DNA from: Apostichopus parvimensis
Taxonomy: Eukaryota; Echinodermata; Holothuroidea; Aspidochirotida; Stichopodidae
DNA: 46,269 nucleotides
Direction: 5' to 3'
Assembly (NCBI GenBank): GCA_000934455.1
Contig: KN882961.1
Location: 126,150 to 172,418, forward strand
In this document: one piece after another, positions 1 through 11,300 of the stretch
Position numbering within the stretch: the stretch's first letter is position 1
Layout: each line of letters opens with the position of its first letter
The notes under the pieces: generated by a model
Databases searched by the model: none
What the model was told of the DNA's origin: nothing
The model's input: the letters and a program-made list of their open reading frames with translations, nothing else
Program-made: the position numbers and the translations under genes

Positions 1-33
1 GATGCTTCTGTCCCACGATTCACAACTATTATC

Positions 34-430
34 ACGTTTTATTTTGATAACCACATAACCACATATTTTGTAGACACTGCTTTCATGTTTTATTTTGATA
101 ACCACATAACCACTTTTGTAGGTACTTTGAATTATTATTTCGAAATTTCCACAAAGTATGCTCAACTTATTCAGGGTTAAATGGCTTTTGTTCTCAGGAG
201 ATAAGAAATATCTTGAGCCAAACATTTTTGTTAATTTTGAGTAGGGGTGAGGGTAGGGCATTTTTGTGTTTCTGTTCCATGTTTTACAAGATGCACACCA
301 CATCACTGCAGAATCGTTCATCTGGATCCGTTTGCATTAGCAAAAGCAGCTAAATAGTAAGCAATCAAGTTACCACATAACCACATTTGTAGACATTTTG
401 AATTTTCATTTCGAAATTTTCATATCATTT
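34..430. repeat. Dispersed direct repeats
   Basis: The phrase ttttgataaccacataacc occurs twice (near 42-60 and 93-111). A shorter third copy (accacataaccacattt) lies near 371. Copies 1 and 3 are followed by a tgtagaca-like segment, copy 2 by tgtaggta, and copies 2 and 3 then lead into a tttcgaaattt-like segment. No coding potential was seen. Confidence 0.6.
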
Positions 431-495
431 CTAAATTTTGGGATAAGATGAAAACATTAAAGAAAAACGTCCAAATTGTGGCTGGTGAAAATGAT

Positions 496-600
496 ATTTC
501 GATTCGGAGAGAGAGGCGCAGAGGGGTGGAGAGAGAGAGAGATGGGGGGGGGGGGTGCAGAGGGGTGGAGAAAGAGAGAGAGAGTCGAAGAGAGAGAGAA
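496..600. repeat. Purine-rich low-complexity/minisatellite
   Basis: GA-rich tract with two copies of gcagaggggtggaga separated by a GA run and a G12-type run. The overlapping open frames encode only low-complexity sequence, so I do not call a gene. Confidence 0.75.
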
Positions 601-1952
601 ACTTTGGTGTAAAGATTCAAACAATCCCTTTTTTGGACCCAAACACTCTAAGTCTGAAATACAATCCATAGAAATTGCAGAAAAGTCGTCTTCTGACAGT
701 ACTTTTGTCCTTGAAATCATTAATGATGAACAAAACATATCTGAAATTGCTACTTTGATCTCTAAACCAACAGCCTGTGCTTTTCTCCTTTTTCGGCAAC
801 CAAAGCCTCAGCCAATAACAGTTTACCAGCGTTATCAGAAATACCCTCCTTCACCACTGATAATGTAAGCGGCCCAAAGCCTTTCCAGTTTTGAATTCCA
901 TCACCCCCCCCCCCCTATATATATTTCTATGGCACCTGCATGTTTTCATAAAGAAGATGTGTGAAGAGGATAGCCATCCGACACCATATATTGCCATGGC
1001 GTGTGGGTGGGAGGGTGAGGTTGAGAGAGGTATTTCAGATGCATCAAATCGAGATAGGGTGTATATTTCAAAGCCTGAACTCAAACTTGAACTCGGGTGC
1101 TCTGCTTCGGACTTGTCTCGGATTCGGCCTGCTTTGGATTTGGACTTGTCTCGGTCTCAAACAGACTAGACTTGGACTTAGAATCTGGCCCGGATCTGCT
1201 GGACTCGACTACAGCCCTACGCGGATAAATGTATTGAATTGTTATTACCGGCTACGGTCAGGCAGGCTGTTCTTTGAAATAGGGGCATGACACAAGAGCA
1301 ATGTAAATCCTATTTGTGACGTCATGACAACGAACATACTATTTAAAGAATTTTGGTTGCTGTGGATGTATTCAAAGTTTAATTTCTACCAACTTTTTAT
1401 GATCTTTGGTGTATATAAATATATATATATATATATAAATAAATATTGAAATATATGATACCCAATCTACCTTCTAAGGCAGGGTTTCCCTAATTTTATC
1501 CCCCACGAACCCCCTGTGGATGTCAGAGTTGTCCACGAACCCCCAACTTTTCGAGACACGATTTGAGTCATTATTATATTATAATACGTATAACAGTGCT
1601 TCGTAAAAGATCAAGTTCATAGTGTAATATTGAACTGATATATCATAAAACAGGCTAGTGACTGCATTTTGTCACTCAACAACAATTTTCAAGCTTGAAT
1701 TTATGCTAACTTTACTTTGTGTCGGGCAAAATGGAGGTCATCTGGAATCTTCAAAATAATAATAATTACTTTGGCCAACCTTTCAGTTACTTCTTCAGCT
1801 CTTTCTCTTCATGACGTACTGTCATGCGTACACCAACTTCACAAAGGCATGCGGCCTGTGTCTGGTTCATAATTCAGGTATTTATCACATGCACGGTACA
1901 GTACTACTATGGCAACATATGCGTATGGAACACGAAAATAGTTAGTCGATAG

Positions 1953-3492
1953 CAGGGGCGGATCCAGGGGGGGCCCGGGGGGCCCGGGCCCCCTTTTTGA
2001 AAATCCTGATTTTTTTTTTACCGCGTTCGAGGGAAAGGGCCCCATGCGTGATGAAAAAATTAAAAGATGAAAAATCATATGGAGTCTCGAAGTGTGAAAA
2101 TTATTTGTATACAAAAATGTAGGTGTTGGGTAGGGTGAGCCGTACGGCACTTTGGAAATTTCAGGAAATACCGAGCCGATTCGGAAATTTTGGATTCCAT
2201 TTCGGGAAAAACAAATTTTGAGTGTGGAAGCACTGAGCACAATGCACTTTTAACGTACGTTCGCGGCAGTCCGGATCAGTGGCGTCGTCATTGGGTGGGG
2301 CCCGGGGGGGGGGCACAGCCCCCCATTTTGTCAAAGGTGTCATAAAATGTTGTCATAATTTTAAAAAAAAAGTGTTTTCGAACAGTGTCAGCAACTGAAT
2401 TTCTTGTAGGGCCTACGAGGAATGGGGCTTCTGTTGACTGCTTGGTCAATGGTTGTAAATTGTTGGTATTCAGTCAATCGAAACAGTTAAATAATTACTG
2501 GTTGATAACTAATGAACCAAATGTGCCATCAACGCTGCCATCGTTGAACAATATTATATATACGTAGTCCCAGAGTAAGTGCAACCCGTTACCTTTGCCA
2601 AAGTCAGTCAATTTTCCATGAAAAATGGCAAATTTTTTAATTGTTTTCTAAGCCTGTAACAAAGTTCGGAAAGTTAAGATAAATGTAGTGAACAGAGATT
2701 ATGGGACTCCATGTGAACTTCTTCTGAAGCTATGCAATCAGTTCGCTAATAGGTCCACCAGGATAAATTTTCCTCATGATCTGATAGGTAGTTTTGAAAA
2801 AAATGAATAATAATAACGGCATAGCTTTTTCTTTACCCAGTCACCACTTCTCACGGGCATGGGCGGCGATCATGGATCAGCCAACACAAAAATGTTTCGA
2901 TTTCTTAAATTTTGGGCGCTTCTGGGAGACGAGGGATTGGTAAACTGAGGAATAAATGGCGATCACTTCCTTCGAGAATATTTCACAAAATAAAAAATTG
3001 CCGGAAATTTTGATCAATTTTAGGGGTGTTGCTTACTGCCATAAAGCACGGGAAGTGCCGTTTCCTGCAATCTGAGGGGTCTGCCAGACGAAAAATTTCT
3101 TGTACGCTGCGCGCCAACCCGTGGTGGCGCTCCGCTTAGATTGTCATCACCTGCTCACGGGCCCCCCCCAAAAAAAAATTTATTTTCGCACGACGCCCCT
3201 GGTCCGGATCCAGTAAGCACGAAGCTAGTAGAGAGGGAAGCGACTCGCAACTAGCTCAAAATTGCAAATATATGCCCGGCAAACCATGAATACATGATTT
3301 ATTGGAAAAAATAAATTTTACTCCAAACTTTCACGAAAAGTAGCACCAGATTGCACCGAGGACCTCCATATTTTGTGAAATTTTCCAAAGGGGAGGGGGC
3401 ACCCACTCCCCTTAGACCCCTCCCCCAGGAGGACGATTAGGCATTTCCCATCTGGGCCCCCCCCCTTCGGTGAAATCCTGGATCCGCCACTG
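1953..3492. mobile_element. TIR DNA transposon inserted in the hAT element (middle of the nest)
   Basis: Termini are caggggcggatccagg and cctggatccgccactg, flanked by gatag at 1948-1952 and 3493-3497. The related hAT copy at 24895-25421 shows the unoccupied site gtcgataggtacgac, which supports a 5-bp TSD. Its own body, without the inner insertion, is about 607 bp. A 5-bp TSD argues against canonical 8-bp hAT; a hAT5-like family is possible but unconfirmed. Sequence near 3340-3430 (G/C-rich, ccaaaggggaggggg) recurs at 17385-17480. Confidence 0.85.
2277..3201. mobile_element. TIR DNA transposon, innermost of the nest
   Basis: Termini are cagtggcgtcgt and acgacgcccctg. They are flanked by the 8-bp direct repeat gtccggat at 2269-2276 and 3202-3209, so this is hAT-like by TSD length. 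The element is 925 bp and has no recognisable transposase. Its segment 2950-3160 is similar, in inverted orientation, to 44930-45060 inside another TIR element (gcgccaccacgggttggcg-like block), so the two families share an internal module. Confidence 0.88.
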
Positions 3493-4410
3493 GATAGGTA
3501 CGACTTTTGTACAATACTAAATTATATGATTATATCATATTTTAATTCAACAAAGAGTACTTTACGTCTCACGAACCCGCTGGGATAGACTCACGCACCC
3601 CCCGTGGGTTCATGCACCCCAGTTAGGGAACCCCTGTTCTAAGGTATCAGCAAATAAGAATAAGAAACAAAGAAGAACAACAGTTTTTAAAAAGAAATTT
3701 TAATAAGGCACTTTATGATGCCGATCAATATTTCATTATCCGTTAGCGTATCATAATATGCAGTTCATTAAGGGAAGCGCACATAATTAGAAATGTGGTA
3801 ACCAGTTCTTAACGGACATTCAACTTTCGTTTTTGTTTATAAAGTAGTCAGAAAAAGACACCAACGTTAACGCAATTATAATGGAGAAATCGTAATTCTT
3901 AAAATAGAGTGCCGTTGTTAAAGCAAAGTACAGTCAAGTAAAGGAAAGGTCAAGTGGATCTTGACTGTGCCGATTGACCAGCCATGTTTACTTAAGTGAT
4001 AACACCGTTGGATCATTACCAGCTAGCAGATAACGTAAGTTATAATATATATTATAAAGTCAACGAGGTCATTTTGATAACTGTTATCGGCTACTTAAAA
4101 AGATCACAAAAGATACGGTTTTCATGGTCAACAAACTATCATGCTGTTAACTTCATTTTAAGGATTTTCGATTCGTTGAAAGAAAGGAACCAGTGAGAGA
4201 ATGTCATGATCGTAAGAATAAATGTGGTTGCTGAACAAACCATTAGTTGTAGAATTGCAGATGGTCGCAGTCTTAAGAAATATTGAGATCATAAAAGTGG
4301 CAATAGTTCTGCATCATCTGCGTGTTGAGGAACATGCTAGTAACGCGAAATAAAATAGAATGCCTCAATAAATATTTTCTCAATATTTGTTAAAACAATA
4401 GCATCAAAAG

Positions 4411-4692
4411 ACCGGTGCTGTGGCCGAGTGGATAAGGCGGTGGCATTTAAAGCAATGAGGATTATCGATCCGGAGGTTCCGGGTTCGATACCCGGCCGGG
4501 TCATAGAAATGTGGGTTTTGCATCCAAGAGCAATCTATGGTTTTCCCATCTGAAATGACTTCCTACATTGGAAAGATTCCAAATTTGAGTTATAATGTTG
4601 AATTGAGAGCCACCCGACGTGTGACTTGTATTCAATAAGCCCTTGCGGGCTTCTCCCACATGTGTGGTCGCTTAAGCCTTCTAAAAAAAATA
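4411..4692 (+). mobile_element. tRNA-derived SINE
   Basis: The head resembles a tRNA gene: an A-box-like tggccgagtgg near 4421 and a B-box-like ggttcgatacc near 4482, about 60 bp apart. It continues into a non-tRNA body and ends in an A-rich tail (ctaaaaaaaata). The tRNA-like part lacks a convincing closed acceptor stem, and body and tail follow directly, so a SINE is preferred over a functional tRNA. A second copy is at 20867-21152 within the segmental duplication. Confidence 0.75.
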
Positions 4693-4999
4693 ACTGCCGA
4701 TTACTAAAAGAAATCGCATTTACCTTTGATAACCAGTTTTAGTTTATACTAAGATTGCCGTTTATGCTATTTGATTCTATTTGTACTAATGCATCAACGA
4801 TTACCTATTTTGCTCTCCAAAGCAGATCTTAATCACTGTTATAAAGTAATGAATCACAAGAGAAAGTGTAATTTAAAGCGTTTTGCTTTCCTTGGAGAAA
4901 GGCAGACAAATAATGCAGTCTGAATAGTTGTGTACGACTTTGTGTGTATTCTCATAAAGTGATTTTCTTACATTTACAACTGTTCTGATTCCTTTAAAG

Positions 5000-5396
5000 A
5001 TGGGTAATGTAAAGACAAAGGAAAGGACAGCGGCATCAATAGAACATAGGTCAAATGATGGAGACAAAGAAGACATAGAAACAACCATTGCAATAGGCAC
5101 AACATCTCAGTTGCATCCCACAGGGAGTGGTATTAGCACCGGTACGCAGTCACTAAGTAAAACCAAACCTACTAAGGATTCACAGACTAAGCCAAAGAGA
5201 GGAAGCCGTGTGAAGTCAGCTGAAGTCAAGGATGTCGCCGCTCAAGTACAAAGTATTAATATCAAGAAACCCTCTGCAGTTTCGCCAGCACAGAATGCAG
5301 CAGATTTGGAAAGGTCAGCAGTTGCTCTGGACACAAAAGAAGAAAGTGTGCCATGTCAATATGATGAATCGCCTGCCCCTTCCACATTGCACGACG
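5000..5396 (+). CDS. NLR gene 1, exon 1 (Ser/Thr/Lys-rich N-terminal region)
   Basis: Opens with ATG at 5000 and encodes 132 residues plus one base of a split codon. The donor is g|gttagt at 5397. The last G joins AA at 6291 to make a Glu codon, a phase-1 intron. The protein starts MGNVKTKE, which loosely fits an N-myristoylation pattern (Gly2, small residue at position 6); this is a weak prediction. The rest is rich in Ser, Thr, Lys and Gln with no recognised fold. The first 60 codons are duplicated at 21448-21627. Confidence 0.75.
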
Positions 5397-8300
5397 GTTA
5401 GTATTATGAAGTTCAAATCTAAAGCATAGAGCGTCTTAAGCACATGATTTTGAAATAATCATCAGTTTAATACAAAACGTTTTCACTTCATTATAACACT
5501 ATGATATCACCTTCTTAGTTCAGACCTATTTCTTATTTTGTATTTATTGTTTTGTATCCATTCGCCATATTCTAATTGTAGTACATTATTGTCATGTTAT
5601 ATGAGACCATGCTTTGTGCCTGTCCTACACCAGGTAGCTTAGCAACTTTGATTGGTCAGAAAAGGTTTTTCAAATGTATATTCAAAAGCTTATTTCTCAA
5701 AATTAAAACATTTTAATGTTGATAAAGCATACTGTATTTTTATACTGATTTAGATGGATTGTAATGGCCTAGGTAAAAGTTGAAAAGTCTCCAACTATAT
5801 TAAAGTCTCTTTTTGAGCGACCGCTGCTTTCGCCATTTTGTTTCTGGCAATACTACTCTGTAGGATCATGGAACCCAATGTGTCAAGTGTCTCCTGATGG
5901 TCAGAAACTACTTCTGATCCCTCCACACACTGCAAACATCTCTGCAAACATAAGTCTCAATACGATACTTCTTCACATGAAGGACCAAGGAAGTAAAATT
6001 AAGCTGGTCTAATAGCTTTTAAACTTTTATTCAAGACCTTTTTACACCTTTTAGGAAGGAAAATAAATTAACATAAAGCAAAACGCTGTACATAGAGACA
6101 TATCGCTTCTAGTATTCAATGTTTAGGTAATATATTTGTTAAAAAATATCATTGGAAATAATGATATATCAGTTATTTGTGAATTAGGACGTAGTGATTG
6201 AGGGATATCGATAATATCGAAGAGCTAATAACCCCACAATTTTCACGTGGATTTCTTTAATACTAAGTAACATGTTTTTCTCTCACATAGAAAAGAAAAA
6301 TGTTATTGTTAATGGCTTGAAGAAACACTACAGAGAACAGTACGAGAACGTTCGACCAATTCCTTATCTCCAAGACAGAAATTACAATGTAGTTGACATA
6401 TTTGTTGAGAGCGGCATGCAGATATTGGTTAACCAACCTGGTTTAGCTGGAAGTAGTACGTGGAACCGTTTGTCATCCTACAAGAACATCTTTGATGATC
6501 CCAGAACGAGATCGACAAGGCGGATACTTGAAGGGGAACCTGGTTACGGAAAGTCCACCCTGACATTAAAGTTAGCATATGATTGGTGCAACGACGTTCG
6601 TGATTCTCCTCTCTTTGGTGTAGAGATTCTTATCATCCTGCGAATGAGACAGCTGAATAATGTGTCGTCAATTTACAGAGCAATCAAATTATATCTGCTA
6701 AGAAATGAAGATAGAGTCAAATTAAGTGACATTCGCAAGGTTCTTGAAAGCTGCAAAGCGGTAGCCATTCTCCTAGATGGCTATGATGAGTATCCAGTAG
6801 GAGACAATGATGGTGAAAGCGACGTGAGGCGCATCATTATGTCCAAGATGCTTCAGGAGTGTGACGTTACCCTGACAACAAGGTATCTACCCGACGAATA
6901 TGACAAAGAAATAACAAGACTCTTGAAATTGACTGGTTTTGATGAGATGGCGCGCGATCAATACATCCGGCAAGCTATTACAGGTGACGAAAAGGCAATC
7001 GAGAAGATCAAGATAGGTCTAAGAGACAATCCAATCCTTGATGCTCTTTGCCAAGTGCCTCTCTTTTTCGTTATGTTCGCTCATATGACACACGAAAGAC
7101 ATGACTTTCAAAAATTTAAATGTGTTACTGAGTTCTTCAAATATGTCGTGATCTGTTTCCACAAACATGCACGGAATAAAACAACCGATTACAATGCCGA
7201 AAGATACAACCCTTACTATGAAGCTGATCATGGTAAATTGAATGAATTAGCAATGGAGGGTCTCTGTACAAAGAAACAACATATTGCCTGGAGTAAAGAA
7301 TATCTCTGCCAAGTGCTCGGGAAAGAATTTTATGATCACTACATTTTTGTCGGCATTTTAGTGGGGGAAGAAGTTTTAGATATTGATGGGGAAGATACAA
7401 TCGCTGAAGAGGACACTAAGGTCAGAATTGAAGTGAGATTTTATCACAAACTGGTCTGTGAATGGTATGCTTCGTTCAGAGTTACCGAAATTGCGGTTAC
7501 GCAAAGTGAAACCGAGCTTAAAACTATCCTTGATAAATTGGATCCCTTTGATCTGCAATACCTTTATCGGTTCGCCTGTGGTTTGAACCAACTAGCTGGC
7601 AGTAAGATCATCAACTATTTGATGAACAGGAAAGATGGTGAAAAGTTTGCTATCCTTTGCATCCTGGAACAAAAAGGGACTGTGGAATCCATCGAAGACA
7701 CAATATCAGCATTATGTTCCAAGCGTTTGCAAATTCATGAAAACGAGAGCAAACTCTTGCAAAGGTCTACCATACAAATTCTTGAGATTGCATCTAGTCA
7801 TGGGGTGAGCAAATCGTTACTTTTCTGAATGTTCTGATTTCTTAAGTTGTTTCGATATTTTTCATTAAGGTTGACATATTCAGTAATCCCGATGATGGTG
7901 AACCATGTCTTGTCGCAATGGCTATCGGGAAATCGGGATGTCGTAGACTGGTTGATGGTTCTCAAAGGCGGAGATCTGCAATGTGTAACAACATTGTCAT
8001 ATTAACATATCGATTGTGCTATATTTACAAAACTTACAATAGTTTCGCAAGCCGTACACACTTTCAGCTAGAAGCGTTATATGTACGGGGCAATATACTG
8101 ATTTTGTTATATTCCTTATTAAAATTCGACCACACGGTAGAAGAACAATCTAAGTTAGTTGGTCGATATGAATGACATAGTCAGTCTCCAACGTTTCACT
8201 AAACAAGAATGAAAATATAAGTAAACCCTTTTACAGGATCATAGATTCCCTGTGTCTCTTTCTTCACATGACGGAATGAATTAATAACTTTATAAAACTT

Positions 8301-11300
8301 TGGGACTTTGTATGTGTAACATTATCGTACTCTAAAGAAGAAATACCTATGGTTGTGCGGTTATATAAACGATGATTAAGTTTTCCGCTTTGGGTCTTCT
8401 ATAGATTCGAATCTCCAATTTGTATCTAAATTGGTCTTTGAGAGAGGTGGTTCGTGGTGTTGTGAACCTGACATCTGGTCTATGCATACAAGCACTCGCA
8501 ACACTCGAGAAGATATCGATATCCGCCAACGAACTGAGCGAAAATGAAGTTGCCGAGTTGCTGCGTTATGGACAGCAAGCGGAATCATTCAAAGAGCTTT
8601 GGTAAGTTTATAAACAACATGAAATGCGACAAACACTTCATAGGCATCATTGTCTTTACTATCATTTCTACATTATAAATATCAGTTCATAAATACTGCC
8701 TCCAGCTTCTTGTTATGAGCAATAGCCAAACTCGAATGATAAAAGCTCTCATTATTTGTTGTAACAGCATGAAGTAACATCCAAACTCGTTAGAAATAGT
8801 TGTTACCAGTTACCAAAAATGTAAACGCGGTCAATTGTTTTTTCTTATCATGTAGCACTTCCAACGATATTATGGGAACACAATTAAATTTCTTAAAACA
8901 AATTTACTAAGTACAAAACAAAAAGCACATTGTTCTATTGTTAACTATGATCATGCAAAATTGGCGCCATGTTCGTTCCTGCAGATCAACGACAACTTTT
9001 CGCCAGATTTCCAGACAACATTACAGAACATGACAATTTAATGTCTGCATTATTTTATCTTGAAATAACTCAATCAGTTTTGTAGCAGATTTCGTACGTG
9101 ACCAGCTATTATTTGCTTCCGTAGGTTTCTCAACTGTCAACTACCTGAGTCCTTTTCTCCTGAGATTATTCCAAATCAATCAAAAGAGAGGAACATTAAA
9201 GGTAAACATTACATAAACATTACAAATAATTTCAAAGTCACTGTTTTAATATCAGGAGTATCAAGTTATGAAGAATATGTAGTTGACAACAAAGTTTGAT
9301 AATAATTTTTGGATTGTTTATAAATCTGCTCAGTTACGGACACAACAGTACAACTTGCAGTATCTGGAAGCTGTGGATATCAGATTTCTGTAAAGGAGTT
9401 TCTATGTGTGTAAGACACTTATGTGATGTCCCTTCTACATAGACATTGCGCCGGTAATCCTCACTGTAGTAGTACATTCACATCTGTGAAGACATAAAGG
9501 ATTTCTTAAATTTAAGTACATAGGCCTATCGAACGTACTACCAATCATTTGCCGAAGTCTATACATTTCATTTTTCTCTTGCAGTCGTATGGCCAAGTTA
9601 CGGCCGTCATCTCAATCTCCAGTCGGGAAAATGGCAAAAGGTATACTTGTGGGTTTCTGTATACTTAGTAATTGAAGACAAAATGTCATTACCTTGTCAG
9701 TGTTGTAAGAATGGAAGTTGATACATATGTTACGTACCATCTTGACTTTCTATTGGTTTGATTTGATCGTGTAATTGCTATTAGTCAAAGAAATACTTTT
9801 CCTTGTTAGTCATGTGTCGCAAGTTGCTTTAGAAATGCGTTCTCTTTTCTGTTTTAGGCTGACGACAAAGAAACTGTTGCCGAGATGTGTGCGGATGTAG
9901 TCGTCATCAGTAATAACAACGATAAGTTACTACAGGAGTCTGCCATAGAGTTGCTGGAGAAGGCATCTCGTCGTGACGTAAGTCAGTCATCAACTAAAGT
10001 GGTCATATCCATAGAAAGTAATGCGTTACAATAGAAACTCGAGGCGCAACATTGTATTGGCATGGAACCTTCACAGATAGGCCTATAATGAAAATGTCAA
10101 GTTATGTAGTACTTTCCTCCGATGGCCAGCTTGCGCAGCTAATAATACATTTGAAATCAGTGTTTGCCGGTGACGAAGTATGCAACTCCGTGGATTGTCC
10201 TATTGTTATTCTTGTGGGCTCTCCGGCCAGACATGGAAAACATTTACCGTAGTATTCATATACTTACTTTCGAAAGAAATACTTTCATAAATTTTCCTGC
10301 CATGCAACACCTACGCTAGCCTACTTATATGACTCTTGGTACCCTTAAATCCATAAGGTTGTGGTGGTGATGGTATACTCTGGTTTCGATGTAAGCACAT
10401 TATGCTCTATATTGTCTACGAGATCAGGCTTCGTCAAATGTTGAAATTTGAATCAAATATAGCGAATTTCAGGAACAGAAATACAGGAACAACTATGTCT
10501 CAATGAGAACATGCTTATCTTAAAATTTTCTTTTATTGCAGATTCGTATTTCTAGAGTTTATCTTCACGAATCGTTTAGCAGCCTTACCGAGGATATCAT
10601 GTACCTTCGTTCTGGACTTTCTCTACCGATCCTTAAGTCATTAGAGACACTAGGAATAGAGACAGAGAAGGGGAGAGAAATCGATCACTTAGAAATGGTT
10701 GGCATTTTAAACTATGGATTACAATCTCAAAGATTTAAAAAACTGCGGTAAGCATATCAATATATCGTTTAATTGGCTGTTGGTATAAGCACTAAACTAC
10801 AGAAATGTGCATTAGCAGCATACTTGTGTGTATTAGCAGCATACCTGTTATTAATACATTTTCACTAACAAAAAAATTTCGTCCATTCTAACAGTAGCTC
10901 CATTTGGCTATACCAGTGCATTGCTCAGGAGTATTTGCCTCACAAAACATTACAAAGCAACATCACTGGTTTTATGAATATCCGCTATGCTAGCCTTACT
11001 ACGTTATTTTTTGTTTATTATATGGATATGATGCGACTATGCTTTGAACCTGCTCAGACCAACTGTTGGTATAATCATTACATCAAACATCTCTTGAAGC
11101 CAAAACAGATACATTCTGTGTCGATACATTTAAGTCGATTGAGACTTTTCCTTGTAAATTAACGTTTTCTTACTAGCCAAAGCAAAGGGATGACAAGTGA
11201 CGTAAGCAATGCATAATTCGCTTTCTCTATTGCGTAATTAGGCACTCGATTATAATAACTTCCATCGTAATTATTGGGAAATGTTCTGCTACCGTGTACT

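Larger units (their letters stand above)
1480..3636. mobile_element. hAT-like non-autonomous DNA transposon (outer element of a nest)
   Basis: The ends are inverted repeats: cagggtttccctaa on the left and ttagggaacccctg on the right. They are flanked by the identical 8-bp direct repeat ttctaagg at 1472-1479 and 3637-3644. An 8-bp TSD with CAG...CTG ends is the signature of the hAT superfamily. No transposase is present. The element is interrupted by a second transposon at 1953-3492; without it the outer copy is about 612 bp. Related copies with their own 8-bp TSDs lie at 17858-18439 and 24895-25421. Confidence 0.9.

Noticed and set aside
476-868. Protein-coding gene at 476-868
   Set aside because: The first half of the frame is a translated GA/G-rich simple repeat and no domain or splice context supports it.
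4411-4505. Functional tRNA gene (Leu/Ser-like)
   Set aside because: A/B-box-like motifs are present, but the acceptor stem does not close convincingly and a SINE body with A tail follows. The duplicate at 20867 has the same structure.
6272-6290. ATG at 6272 as start of the NACHT protein
   Set aside because: The ATG lies in a pyrimidine tract ending in a good acceptor (tctcacatag). Exon 1 at 5000-5396 joins at 6291 in the right phase, and gene 2 has its acceptor at the same protein position.
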